DNA of 64,000 nucleotides from Argopecten irradians (Eukaryota; Mollusca; Bivalvia; Pectinida; Pectinidae). Under the pieces are notes generated by a model. That model saw only the letters and a list, made by a program, of their open reading frames with translations. It did not search any database and was not told where the DNA came from. The position numbers were made by a program, and so were the translations under genes. The DNA lies in contig NC_091137.1 in the NCBI RefSeq assembly GCF_041381155.1, positions 14,441,765-14,505,764 of the forward strand, written 5' to 3'. Below, piece by piece: positions 34,801 through 49,800 of the stretch; position 1 is the first letter of the stretch, and every line of letters begins with the position of its first letter.

Positions 34801-37800
34801 CTGTGTCAGTGTGATAGAACTATGGAGTTTGTGCAAATAAATGACCTTAACCTCTATGAAAGACACAGGATTCATTGGTTTGATATATAAGACTTGACAA
34901 TCAATACCGGTATATTATAATGGACAGACTGAGCAGTGCAGATCCTGTGGGGTCATGCTTATGAAAATTCAACAAACAGGATTGAAATATCTTTATGTCT
35001 TCTCTGGGTCAGGGTGTGTGTGTCTTATTTGTGATGAAATATAGTATGTCCTATTTCTGATGTCATTATTATGTGTTTCAGGTTGCTATGGCATTAGTGA
35101 GAACCAATCCAATGCCAGTACTGAATCGTCAGCCAGTACAGAGCCGTGGTTCTGTGATGCCTGTAAGGCGGACTGTAAACCGGTAAATACCAAATCACGA
35201 TCAAAAATCTAAACATATTAGATATGATTTCACTTTGGAGATTTAAATTTTATATCAAATTTTGCTACATAAGAAGTGTTGTATTTGACATCACTGCAGA
35301 CAAAAAAAATTGACATTTCAGTGGAACTTTTGGTGAAAAACCTTCTAAAGTCAAAGGAAGTTCTGTCACTTGAACTTTGAAAGAAGTAAATCTTTGTTTC
35401 TATTTTGTAAAGGAATTTTTTTATAGTCACATTTCTTTTCTTGTATAAACGACAGAATGAAAAAATACTACTCTTGATTTCAATAATTTGTGGTCTTGAT
35501 TCAGACATGTGAGCTGTGTCCAAATCCTGGTGGAATATTCAAAGAAACAGATGCTGGAAAGTGAGTATAAATATCCTACAGAGGAAAAAACTGATCAAAA
35601 GTTTTTGAGGAGGCACTGATTTTATAGGGTCGGTCAGGTTACCGGAAACACCAATATTTTTTTTGTATGGTAAAAACAACAACATCACACAATGACATGT
35701 TTGCAACAATAACTTTGTAAATGTATATACATGTATGTATATCTAAGAAAATAATATGATGAAAATAGATACAGTATTACATTAAATATAAATTGATGTA
35801 AATGTACAACAGTCTTTGATGAACCTGTACCTACCTCACACAAACAATGGGATATTTACTTATTAAATTGTCTTCTTTGCCAACAGATGGGTACACTTAG
35901 TCTGCGCCCTGTACACTCCTGGTGTGGCATTCGGAGATGTGGACAAACTTAGTCCTGTTACACTGTTTGAAATGCCTTATACGAGGTGGGGAGCTCGGGT
36001 AAGTATAGAATATATGTTCCTTACACGAAGGAATGAACTCAGAAATGGAAAGAATGTGAATTACCCAGTTTAAATGGCACGATAAAGTTAGAGGCTTGTA
36101 TAGGCACAGACTCTGTTATCATGTTGTACAGAATACATAATAAAATATTTAAGATACCTAACACAAGGCTATGGAGCTGGAAAGGATAATAATACTCCAC
36201 TTTTGTCCAAGTTTTTCTGTTCTATCGCCTTTATATAGGCCTTGAGCAGATGTTTATGAAATCAAAACTTCATCAAGGCCCATATTAAAAGATGATAAAA
36301 GGGCAAATTAATAACTACTTTAGATATCTTAAACAAGATTTGTAGCTCAACATGTAGGCACATACAATGTGGATTCTTCTTTCTGAACCTTTTCTCTTGG
36401 TCATTTAATGCTTCTCTGTACAGAAAGGGTAAAAGTGTGTTTTAAGTTGTAAGAACATGTAAAAGGATATATTTTAATGTCAGAACAATCTTTTCTACTC
36501 CTGTTTGGTTTTAACTGTAACAGGAATGTTCGCTGTGTGAGGATGCACGCTTCAGCAGGACCGGTGTGTGTATCAGCTGTGATGCTGGCATGTGTAGGAC
36601 CTACTTCCATGTCACATGGTAGGTAGCACATCCTAGAACACTTTTTGTCATGTATTGGGCATTCCTTTTCTCCCATGTATTGCACATTTTCAAAAAATAA
36701 TATTTTCATCTTGCTAATAAGATACCTACAGTATAACTGTTATTTTTGTGAGGATGCTATTTTTGACATCTCGCAGGTCATCGCATGGCCGCAAAATTTT
36801 GATCGATGAAAAATTAACAATGTGTTCAATTGTTTATAAAGAACAATGAATAATGATATAATAAAATTTTCTAGTTTAAGGTCCAAATTGTGAAAATTTT
36901 GACTCGCTAAGATAACCGGTTATTCAGTATTTAATATTTAGCAGTGTTCTCCCCAGGATTTTTTCACTGCGCAATGGTAATTTTTTTCCCGTTGCAAACT
37001 GCGCGGCGCAGCGCGAATAATCTTTTTTGTACCACAATTTAATTATAATGACCTAGTGTTATAATTAAAATAAAAATAACAAAAAATAATAACATTTTGA
37101 TCTCACTGTCACATTTACTGAATCCAGATTAATTGCATTTAAAAATTATTAGAATTATTTAAATTTTTAAATTAGAATTATTTTAATGTGTTTCACAATT
37201 CTAGATTATTATAGGATTATGCACCCATCACTGTTTGTGTATTTAAAATATTTAAAACAAACTTTAGACAGTACAATCTGGCAGGGCACCCCTGCGGATC
37301 ACATGTAATCAACACTGTCACGGTCGTAAAAATGGACCCAACCACATGGCATAGTGGCATGACAGACACCGTAAATTCATAAGAATACTACTTGTCAGGT
37401 AGCAGGAGGGATTTATTATGAGGTTTATATTCAGTAGACCTTCTTAGAGAAAATGGGGGTCTGATTTATTGATGTACAACGGGAGGCCGAAAGTGCGCAA
37501 CGGAAGAAATTCCAGTGCAACGGCTCAAAATTTCCACATAACGGGACCGTTATGCGGAAAGGGCCTGGGAGAACACTGTTTAGCTTATGCTAGGCAAGAA
37601 TGAAAGGTAGCGTCATGTTTGTCTACTGAATTAATGATGACAGTGGTCAAGGTCACAATTAATTGCGAAATATTTATATTTTCTAAATGTGACATTTTAC
37701 CATTGAAAATACACATGTATAGATTTGAACAATATTTAGTCTGGTCAGTGGTGATGTACTGTTGGATGGAATGACAGATGCTATCTGTTGTCTTGTTTCA

Positions 37801-40800
37801 GTGCTCAGAAAGAAGGCTTGCTGTCTGAAGCTGCCCCAGAGGAATGTATGGTATGTTGTACAGTTTTTGCAGTCCCATATTGAATTCTTATATTCCAATA
37901 AGTTTATAAAAAAAATTACGGTAGATTCTCTCCGCTCAAGTATAATTTATACTGCAATGTTTTTATTTCATTTTGAAGAAGTTGCCACATGAAGATGCCA
38001 ATGATTTGTTATAGTGCAAGTGTACTCATACTTTTATTTTCCTTGTCGGATGAGTCTGTGTAAATTCCGCTATGCGCAAATTCCAACTGCGCATGCAATA
38101 CCGGAAGTCAGTGTCTTATAGCGTTTATATATTTCGCCATGATTTAGTGACACCAAACTTTCAAAAACCTTTAAAGATATACTTGTCAGCGATAATCTAC
38201 TGTAAGTTAACAACAGTGACATTACACAGTGCTAAACACATTTGTTTTGTGTAAACTTCAAGCGGCTAATCATACAAACTCTTGCATCGGTCATTCTATT
38301 CTAAGCATCTGATAGACTTTGGAAACTTCTGGAACAATACAATGCATTTCAGGTTTATTTAGTCAACAAAAGAAAGTGACAAAACGGATAACTTTTAGTA
38401 CCGGCCACATATTTAATTTATTCCACATCATCCTAGGTCCTAGGTGTATGTTGCACTATCACTTACTAAACCCTGTGACCATAGACCGCATTTGCTGCAG
38501 TTCTAATTTTTATAAATATAAAATAACACAGGTTTGCGTAAGAGAAGCAGAATAAAAAAACACATTATAAAATACCAGTCTGAGCTCTAGATCTAATGTA
38601 CCCCAGAAAGGTGTTCAAGCATAACACAGGTAAGTCACCACTTGCACAGAGACTGGACGGTGTTCTAGCGAACGACTATTTGAACAGCGAAGCAAGTGTA
38701 TCGTATCAGATACTAAATAATGTTTTCTCCTTAAATGTATCTTAATAGTGAAGTTATATCACAGAAAGATCAATTAATGAAGAATTATATAACTGCATTG
38801 GTAGAATATTGAGCTTGATCTTTACTGTTTCTACTCTAATGCTTTTCATAACTGTCATTAATGTATAAGGTGATTTTTTTTTTTGCTTGAAATTTGAGAA
38901 TTGCTTTATTGCATTTAGCCTTCATAAATTTCTATGCAAATGAAAAAAAAATCAAGTTGGCAAAGAACGTATTGCTGAATACTTTTATTATTATTGGTTG
39001 TTTTTCCACTGTAGGACATTGCGGATCCTTTCTTTGCCTACTGTAAGATGCATGCTGATAAAATGATGGCCAGAGCTAAACGGAGAAATTGGTTGGCTAT
39101 ACAGTCACATATAAAAAAACACACAGAAAAAGTGATAGAGGATGAGAAAGAAAAGGTATTTAAATTTGTTATTTGATTGTTGGTCGAGTAATTTATTATA
39201 GAAATGATATTTTATGAAAACAACAATATGTAATGTCCTACTGATTAATATAGGTAGACCCAAATGACGGAACATCCGACGCCAGATTTCTATCTAGTAA
39301 TGTTTAGTTACTTTTATTCCTTAGGCCAAAAAAATATGTCTTTTTAGGGTTACATTGGCATAAAAAATAGGGTTGTTAGGAAGTGTGTGTTTTTTGGTTG
39401 TTTTTTTTTTTTTTTTTTTTATAGTGTCTTTCACTCTGAAATAATTGCCTGAACCGGAGTCTGAGATCAAATTCCCGACTTTTAATTGGATAATATCAGA
39501 AGACACTCACTTATCAATGAAAAAATGTAAACTTATCTAAAATCTATTTGCCGTTTTGATTGAAATGTTTTGAAGTTAGGTTTCAATTAATTGTGTTTTA
39601 TTTCTAGACACGATTTGACAGAAAACTTAACCGACATCGGCAAAAGTACAGAATTTCAAAATTCAAGCGTCCGCCATCATGGGGTAGGTTAAAAATAATT
39701 TTCATGAGTTCTTTAACAAACAATAATAGTCTCATTTGATGGATTAATTGAGAATTTGAAATAGTTTTTGTATGTTTTTCTTTGTCTCATACTTCACAAT
39801 ATTCCAAAATGATGCTAGAAATAATACGGAGAATTTAACACATTAGAATTTAACACATTATATCAAACATATGGTAGAATGGTTATATTAAAGCTAAAGA
39901 TTTCCATCACACATACTTTTAGTAATGTGAAATATTATCTGTCCTCCATCATTCACACCTTCATTTAGACATTATAATTGTAATTGTGTGTGTACAGTAC
40001 CTACACAGAAACTGGTGAGATACCTGACATCCAGTCCTTCCTGTGTGAAGAAGATGCTGAGAAAGGCAGAGCTGATGGGCATTATCACTCAGGTACAGCA
40101 CGTCACCGAGGAGAAACAGGAGATGAGAAAGAAGACCCATATATCTCCAGCTTTGTCAGTTTAGAGTTCATCAGTTACTACCTCGGTATGTACTAACTTC
40201 ATCAGTTACTTCCTCGGTATTAGGAGTGTCACGGTTAACCGAAAATACGGTTAACCGAAAAATTCAACCGTACGGTTCGGTTCGGTACGATAATTCTAAG
40301 TTTCGGTTCGGTTCATTAAAAAAATAACTGTCCTATAATACCTGTAATTTACGTGTATAAACTGTATTGCAGATTATTTCATTGAAAATACGGCGAAGTT
40401 GTTTGTCAGAATCCCGAGTAATATCATATAACTTTTTATCAGTGTACTACCTGGCAGAAAAAACTCGTGTACTAACTTCATCACTTATGACCAGTATGTA
40501 TATATATTAAATCTGCGTCATGTAAAACTCATCATTAACCTCAGTTTACTATGTACGAACTAATAGTATACCAGGTATACGTATATATGTATCTCTATCA
40601 GTGACTATTAAGGTGTAGGAGGATCAGTCTCTATGTGACAATTGTATGACCTCAGGTATGTAAACTGAAACGTACTGGGGGAGATTCATCATGGTGGCAG
40701 GAGTATATGTCCTATGTATCATCATATACTATAATTAATAACTTCATCAGTCACTACCAGGTATACTAAATTATATATATAATCTGGGGGACTAATGGGT

Positions 40801-43800
40801 GGCAGGAGGACTCTCTCTATGACAATTGTATAATTGTACATGGTTAGATATATATAATCTTCATCAGTCACTACCTATATCAATAGTTACTACCTAGTAT
40901 GTCTAAAGCAGTATATATACTAAATCTGTACTATAAGGGTCAGGAGGACGTCGGTATATGACTTAACTTCATGTACTACCACAGTATTAGTATATATTCT
41001 GGGGGGGAGGGGGCAGGAGGATGTACTAACTTCATCAATCACTACCTCAGTATGTACTAACTTAATTATAATCACGTCCTATGACAATAGTATGGACTAC
41101 TTATATGATGGTATGTACTCAAACTTCATCAGTTACTACCTCAGTATGTACTAACTTCAGTAGGTACTAACTTCATCAGTCACTACTCAGTATGTACTCA
41201 GTAGATATATATCAACTACCTCGGTATGTACTAACTTCATCATCACTACATCAGTATGTACTAACTTCATCAGTTACTACCTCAGTACTAACTTCATCAG
41301 TACTACCTCGGTATGTACTACTTATCAACTATCTCAGGTATGTACTAACAATAGTATGTATAACCAGGTATATCTATATGTACTAACTTCATAGGGTAGG
41401 TATGTACTATGACCTCAATATCTAGTATACTAATATTCATCATCTACTAGAGGGATGGCATCAGGAGGATGTCCTAACTTCATCAGTATACTCTAAGTAT
41501 GTACTAACTTCATCAGTAGACCTCAGTATGTACTAATTAAATCAGTCACTACTATCTCGGTATGTACTAACTATCATCAGTTACTACTCCTGTGTATGTA
41601 CTAACTTCATCAGTTACTATATCAGTATGTCTTGGGGAGGGTATGTACTACCTATGACAAATATATTACTACCTCAGTATGTATATACTTCATCAGTTAC
41701 TATCTCAGTATGTACAGGAACTTCTATCAATAGTATACCTAGTATGTACTAACTTATAAATACTAAATCATGGGGGTTTCATCAGACACCGATACCTCAG
41801 TGTGTACAACTTCATCAGTTTTACTACCACTATGTACTACTTCATCCCGTTACTAACATCGTATGTACTAACTTCATCAGTTACTACTACCTAGAGTATG
41901 TACTTAACTTCATCAGTCACAACCTCATATGCCACTACCACTCCGGTATGTACTAAAAACTTCATCAGTTAACTTCATCAGTTAATATCTCAGTATGTCC
42001 TACCTTTATCAGTTACTTACCTCGGTTTGTACTTAACTTCATCAGTTAATTTTCTGTAACTACTAAACTTATCATTTACTACTCAGTATTGTACTAAACT
42101 TCATTCAGTCACTATCTCTGTTTGTACTAACTTCATCAGTCCACTATCTCTTGTCATGTACTAAACTTCATCAGTCTAATACCTCAGGTTAATGTACTAA
42201 CTTTCATCAGTTAATATCTGCAGTATGTACTAAACTTCATCAGTGACTACCTAAGTATGTCACTAACTTTAATTCAGTCTAAACTATTCATGTATGTACT
42301 AACTTCATTCAGTCACTACATCGGTATGTTCTAACCTTCATTCGTTACTACCTAGTATGTTACATAACTTCAATCAGTTACTACCCTCACAGTATGTAGT
42401 TATCTTCATCAGTTTCTACCTCGGTATGTAACTAACTTTCAATCAGTTACTACTCTCTCAGTATTACAAATATCAGTTAATATCTCTGTATGTACTAACT
42501 TCATCAGCTTTACATACCTCGGTATGTACTAACTTCATCAGTTAATATCTCAGTACTGTACAACTTCATCAGTTACTACCTCAGATGTAATAACTTTCAT
42601 ACAGTCACTACATCCAGGTATGTACTAACTAACATCAGTTAATATCTCAGTAAGTACTCACTTCAATCTCAGTTACTACCTCAGTAGATGTACTAAATTC
42701 ACTCAGTCACTACCTCGGTATGTACTAACTTCGAACATGTTACTTATCCCTCGGTATGTTACTTACTTCATCAGTCACTACATCGGGTAGTACTAACTTC
42801 ATCAGTTTACTATCTCAGTATGTACTATCTTCATCAGTCACTACCTCCGGTATGTACTAACTTCATCAGTTAATAAACTGGTATGTCCTACCTTTATCAG
42901 TTACTTCCTCCGTATGTACTAACTTTATCAGAAGAAGACCCATATATCTCCAGCTTTGTCAGTAGAGTTAAATCTTGGGGGAGAGGGTGCAGGAGGATGT
43001 CCTATGACAATAGTATGACAGGTAGATATATATAAATCTGGGGGAGAGGGTGGCAGGAGGACGTTCCTATGACAATAGTATGACCAGGTAGATATATATA
43101 TAAATCTGGGGAGAGAGGTGGCAGGAGGATGTCCTATGACAATAGTATGACCAGGTAGATTTATATATCAATCTGGGGGAGAGGGGTGGCAGGAGGACGT
43201 CCTATGACAATTGTATGACAAGGTAGATATATATAAATCTGGGGGAGAGGGTGGCAGGAGGACGTCCTATGACAATAGTATGACCAGGTAGATATATATA
43301 AATCTGGGGAGAGGGGGTGGCAGGAGGACAGTCCTATGACAATAGTATGACCAGGTAGATATATATAAATCTGGGGGAGAGGGTGGCAGGAGGACGTCCT
43401 ATGACAATAGTATGACCAGGTAGATATATATAAATCTGGGGGAGAGGTGGCAGGAGGATGTCCTATGACAATAGTATGACCAGGTAGATATATATAAATC
43501 TGGGGGAGAGGGTGGCAGGAGGACGTCCTATGACAATAGTATGACCAGGTAGATATATATAAATCTGGGGGAGGGGGTGGCAGGAGGGGTCCTGGACAAT
43601 AGTATGTCACAGGTAAGATATAATATAAATCTGGGGGAGGTGGCAGGATGATGTCCTATGACAATAGTATGACCAGGTAGATATATATAATCAGGTGGCA
43701 GGAGGACGTCCTATACCCTAGTATGACCAGGTAGATATATATAAATCTGGGGGAGAGGTGGCAGGAGGACGTCCTATGACAATAGTATGACCAGGTAGAT

Positions 43801-46800
43801 ATATATAAATCTGGGGGAGAGGGTGGCAGGAGGACTGTCCTATGACAATAGTATGACCAGGTAGGTAGATATGGCAAATAAATGAGGGGTGGGGGAGTGG
43901 GTGGCGATGGAGGATTCTATGACAATTAGTATGACCAGGTAGATATATATAAATCTGGAGGATAGAGGGTGGCAGGAGGACATTCCTATGACAATATATG
44001 ACCAGGTAGGATATATATAAATCTGGGGAGAGGGTGGCAGGAGGACATTCCTATGACAATAGTATGACCAGGTAGATATATAATTAAAAATCTGGGGGAG
44101 TGGGTGGCAGGAGGACGTCCTATGGTCGATCTTATGACCAGGTAATATATATCAAAATCTGGTGGAGAGGTGGCTGGAGGATGTCCTATGACAATAGTAT
44201 GACCAGGTAGATACTATATAAATCTGGGGGAGAGGTGGCAACGAGGATGTCTATGACAATAGTATAGAGGGGTAGATATATATATCAATCTGGGGGGAGG
44301 GTGGCAGGAGGATGTCCTATGACAATAGTTGACCTAGTATGACAAGTTAGATATATATTAAATCTGAGGAGGAGGGTGGCAGGAGGACGTCCTATGACAA
44401 TAGTATGACCAGGTAGATATATATAAATCTGGGGGGGAGGGTGGCAGGAGGATGTCCTATGACAATAGTATGACCTGGTAGATATATATAAATCTGGGGG
44501 AGAGGGTGGCAGGAGGACGTCCTATGACAATAGTATGACCAGGTAGATATATATAAATCTGGGGGAGAGGGTGGCAGGAGGACGTCCTATGACAATAGTA
44601 TGACCAGGTAGATATATATAAATCTGGGGGAGAGGGTGGCAGGAGGACGTCCTATGACAATAGTATGACCAGGTAGATATATATAAATCTGGGGGAGAGG
44701 GTGGCAGGAGGACGTCCTATGACAATAGTATGACCAGGTAGATATATATAAATCTGGGGGAGGGGGTGGCAGGAGGACGTCCTATGACAATAGTATGACC
44801 AGGTAGATATATATAAATCTGGGGGAGAGGGTGGCAGGAGGATGTCCTATGACAATAGTATGACCAGGTAGATATATATAAATCTGGGGGAGAGGGTGGC
44901 AGGAGGACGTCCTATGACAATAGTATGACCAGGTAGATATATATAAATCTTGGGGAGAGAGGGTGGCAGGAGGACGTCCTATGACAATAGTATGACCAGG
45001 TAGATATATATAAATCTGGGGGAGAGGGTGGCAGGAGGATGTCCTATGACAATAGTATGACCAGGTAGATATATATAAATCTGGGGGAGAGGGTGGCAGG
45101 AGGACGTCCTATGACAATAGTATGACCAGGTAGATATATATAAATCTGGGGGAGAGGGTGGCAGGAGGACGTCCTATGACAATAGTATGACCAGGTAGAT
45201 ATATATAAATCTGGGGGAGAGGGTGGCAGGAGGATGTCCTATGACAATAGTATGACCAGGTAGATATATATAAATCTGGGGGAGAGGGTGGCAGGAGGAT
45301 GTCCTATGACAATAGTATGACCAGGTAGATATATATAAATCTGGGGGAGAGGGTGGCAGGAGGACGTCCTATGACAATAGTATGACCAGGTAGATATATA
45401 TAAATCTGGGGGAGAGGGTGGCAGGAGGACGTCCTATGACAATAGTATGACCAGGTAGATATATATAAATCTGGGGGAGAGGGTGGCAGGAGGACGTCCT
45501 ATGACAATAGTATGACCAGGTAGATATATATAAATCTGGGGGAGAGGGTGGCAGGAGGATGTCCTATGACAATAGTATGACCAGGTAGATATATATATAA
45601 ATCTTGGGGAGAGGTGGGAGGAGGTCTTTATATATAAATCTGGGGAGAGGGTGGCAGGAGGACGTCCTATGACAATAGTATGACCAGGTAGATATATATA
45701 AATCTGGGGGAGAGGTGGCAGGAGGATGTCCTATGACAATAGTATGACCAGGTAGATATATATAAATCTGGGGGAGAGGGTGGCAGGAGGACGTCCTATG
45801 ACAATAGTATGACCAGGTAGATATATATAAATCTGGGGGAGAGGGTGGCAGGAGGATGTCCTATGACAATAGTATGACCAGGTAGATATATATAAATCTG
45901 GGGGAGAGGGTGGCAGGAGGATGTCCTATGACAATAGTATGACCAGGTAGATATATATAAATCTGGGGGAGAGGGTGGCAGGAGGACGTCCTATGACAAT
46001 AGTATGACCAGGTAGATATATATAAATCTGGGGGAGAGGGTGGCAGGAGGACGTCCTATGACAATAGTATGAACAGGTAGATATATATAAATCTGGGGGG
46101 GAGGGTGGCAGGATGACGTCCTATGACAATTGTATGACCAGGTAGATATAAATAAATCTAAGGGGAGAGGGTGGCAGGAGGACGTCCTATGACAATAGTA
46201 TGACCTGGTATTAAACATGTGTTTGAATATGTCAGGGATTATTGGGGGGGTTGTGTCCTGTGGATGATTATCATGTTGTGTGGTATCTGTGCATGAACAC
46301 TGGTAATATAATATATCAAGGCTCATAGTCCCTTTTATTACTGAAATGTTATATACTTTAAACCAACATACGGTATACTTTCCATTTCTTTTCATGAACC
46401 TGCCCTGTGGGTAGGAGTTAGAATTGTAACTGCTAAATTTATTGCATAATCGTAAAAGGTGACTCAGATTTGGATCTTATCTTTTCTTCTTCCTAACTAA
46501 CTTTCTGTTTCCCCTTTGTGTCTCTTGACACAGACTCACTTTGGCCTTTGGTTGAGTGCTTGCCCCTGTGAGGTAGGCTGGTTGAAACATATCATATTCT
46601 ACCACATCGGACTGAGATATCTGCACTCTCGGTGAGGGTAAGATTTCTCTGTCTTACCCAGGGCAAGAAAGCTTGCATGGGTAGAACATATACACAATGA
46701 TAAACCGGAAGTTGTAAAACGTCATATGAAAATATAAATTAACCTGTACAGTCCAATTGGACAATCAATATCATATGCGTACTCCAGCTTGTGCTTCACT

Positions 46801-49800
46801 TGCGTGCTGAACTTTGACTTAATGATCATGGCAATCAGAATTCCACTCTGTAAAAATTTAACTGGTTTTCATAAATATAATTGTATTTCTGTGACTCTGA
46901 ATATTTCAAAATGATTTAGATTTTTGTTTGTCACAGTGCAACAAGTTTTTGACACAGTATACCGGTAATAGAAATTTTCAAGTTGAATTATTATTATTCT
47001 TGGGTCTTTTTTTAATTGCGTATAAAGTAAAAACCTGTAATATCGCTACCTGTTTTACCGACAAACCCGCTTATTGCCTTGAATTTATTCAGAACGGAAT
47101 TCCCTCCATACAAATACACCTGTTATACCGCCAAACCCGCCTACCGCCATCCGCTATCACATTCGTGGAACAAATGATTAAAATAACACTATAATGACCT
47201 CGTTCATATCTCCAAATTCTGTTAATAGGGACACATGTTTCAGTGCACATGCACAGACTGCTTTTTCCCAAATACATTTTAGATCATTTATATTAGATGG
47301 AAAGTATAAACCGCGCATATTTGACATATATTTTCAGTCTAACATTTGTTTGAAAATTGTCACCTCTAAGCCTTATACTAAGGCGAAACGGGCCGATATC
47401 ACGAGTGGAACCATGCCTCTTTATAATTAACAATGTTTGTATTCTTATCTTTTTGATTTCCTGTATGTAGGTCGTATATACTTAAACTTCCAAATATGCA
47501 TATAGGAGCCGTGTTTTTATCTGCTATTCAATAGTTTTTATTCTTAGTGCTCATGTACTGAAGACTAGCTACGTTAGCCATGATTTGCCGGTTTAGTTTC
47601 ATGTGTTAGTTTTAAATACATCACCCCATTCCTTTAATTTTCAAATAATTAATGATTTGTGTTGTATTTGAAACGTTGATAATTCAAGAAATGAAATGGC
47701 ATATCTCATTATTAAAGTAAAAACAAATGGTATTTCATAGAAGTAAGCACTTTTTATAATATAGCCGCTTCGGTAACTTGTCCGGTTGTTCCAGTTGCCG
47801 CTTAGGTGTTTGCAAAGAAATTCGCTTACGTCATTGAGAAATGACAAATCGCCTGTTACGGCACGATACTTGGTAACACAAACGAGTTCAGTTTTCATGT
47901 TTTACTCACATAAAGCTGACATATCTATTGAATGACTACTATTGAAATTAACTTTGATATCAGTTTAATTTTGGAACTTTTTATATTGCAAAATACATAG
48001 TGGCCCTACAGTACACAGACTGACTAGAAGATCTGTTTCAGCACAACACCATAGAACCGACTTTAGTAGGTCACAGCATGATTAGTTAATCATGGGTTAC
48101 AAATCTGATATACCCCCAAACTTGATATATCGTCAAATTCTAGGGAAACAGAAGGTGGCAATATAACGGGGTTTTAATGTAGTAGCTTTTAACAACTTTG
48201 GGTAATTACAGGGGCAGAAAAAGGATCACCTATATAGAGAGTAGGACAGGGAAATCTCTACCCTCAGAGATGATTCAGGACAGTCTAACCCTCAGCAAGC
48301 CTCAGGTTAGATAGTTGTGAATCTCCTCCTTGGGTAGAGATTTTTCTGTCCTATCCTTGAGTTAGGGAAAGATTATAAAAGTCTATTAAAGTGGTAGTTT
48401 CTGCTCCTGCTCATCGCTCAGCATAAAGGGAGTGGGACAAAGGGTTTGTCTGTTGGACAGTGTTGGCGGTATGCTTCCGTGTGATATACCATAAAAAGCA
48501 TAAACATATTGAAAATATCTGTTTGCTAATACCATTTGAAGGACCTTTCCTAGAAATTCAATATATTTCCAGGAAAAAGATTTGTATAATTTGATGATCT
48601 TTCTTCTGCTTCTGTTGCTTCAGCTGCTTGCTGATATTGACCAGTTGAAGGACCATTCACAGCAACTGAAACTGGAGGGAACCAACATTTATAGTACACT
48701 TACAGATATGACTGTCAAGGTGAGAAATCAGCATTGGGTAGAGTGGTCTTCTTTGCATATATTTAAATGTGTGATAAGGAAACAGATTTGTATGAATTCT
48801 TTCTGGATCCACTGATTTGTATGAAATTCGCTGCATTTTTTGTTGCCTTTGTAAAATGAGATAAGGTATTAATAATTGAAAAGTATGTTTCATCTGATAA
48901 AGGCGATGATCTAAACATGTTGAAATATTGATATCCTGCCTCCAGCCGCTGACCATGCCCGAGATGTTCAGCACCAAGCGCACCCCAGTCAAACCTCCTA
49001 CAAGGCAAGATAGTGTGCCATGTGTGTCACCACCAGCTATCATTAACCAGTGAGTAAAAATTATTAACCTTCCTTTGGGGAGAGTTCAGGATAACATGGT
49101 AGTTATCTTATAGAGGCTTAGAGTGTATGTTGTATAACTATAAAAGAAGTAGTATTGGTATATCTAATACAATATACTGGTGCTGTAGGATGTGATGATA
49201 TCAACAAAATGGCCATTTTCTTGCTGAACTTGGAACATCCTTTTTAGAAATCATCATGGTATGACAGTAGATGGCATGTATAGCAGTTGTTTATTAGCTT
49301 CCTTACCTGACAGGTGTGTTGTATGTTAGTTTACTATGTAAGATTAGTGTTGTTAATTAGCTTCCTTACCTGACAGGTGTGCTGTATGTAAGTTTACTAT
49401 GTAAGATTAGTGTTGTTAATTAGCTTCCTTACCTGACAGGTGTGCTGTATGTAAGTTTACTATGTAAGATTAGTGTTGTTAATTGAGCTTCCTTACCTGA
49501 CAGTGTATGTGCTGTTATGTAAGTGTGCTGTGTAGTTTACTATGTAAGATTAGTGTTGTTAATTAGCTTCCTTACCTGACAGGTGTGCTGTATGTAAGTT
49601 TACTATGTAAGATTAGTGTTGTTAATGAGCTTCCTTACCTGACAGGTGTGCTGTATGTAAGTTTACTATGTAAGATTAGTGTTGTTAATTAGCTTCCTTA
49701 CCTGACAGGTGTGCTGTATGTAAGTTTACTATGTAAGATTAGTGTTGTTAATGAGCTTCCTTACCTGACAGGTGTGCTGTATGTAAGTTTACTATGTAAG

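Larger units (their letters stand above)
46211..48623 (+). other. PHF14 intron after the arrays; expected coiled-coil exon not found
   Basis: Vertebrate PHF14 has roughly 35-40 helical residues between the part encoded by exon 12 and the part at 48624, so an exon entering in phase 1 and leaving in phase 0 is expected between 40186 and 48623. None was recognised. The stretch holds a SINE-like copy (46399-46490) and a small inverted repeat (48241-48354). Confidence 0.5.

Noticed and set aside
43161..46395. Minus-strand frames with repeated Tyr/His/Pro-rich peptides
   Set aside because: They are by-products of the 65-bp minisatellite, in an intron and on the strand opposite PHF14.
46928..46960. 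Candidate for the missing PHF14 exon after gtcacag
   Set aside because: The peptide (QQVFDTVY) has no coiled-coil character and its phase does not fit the exon at 48624.
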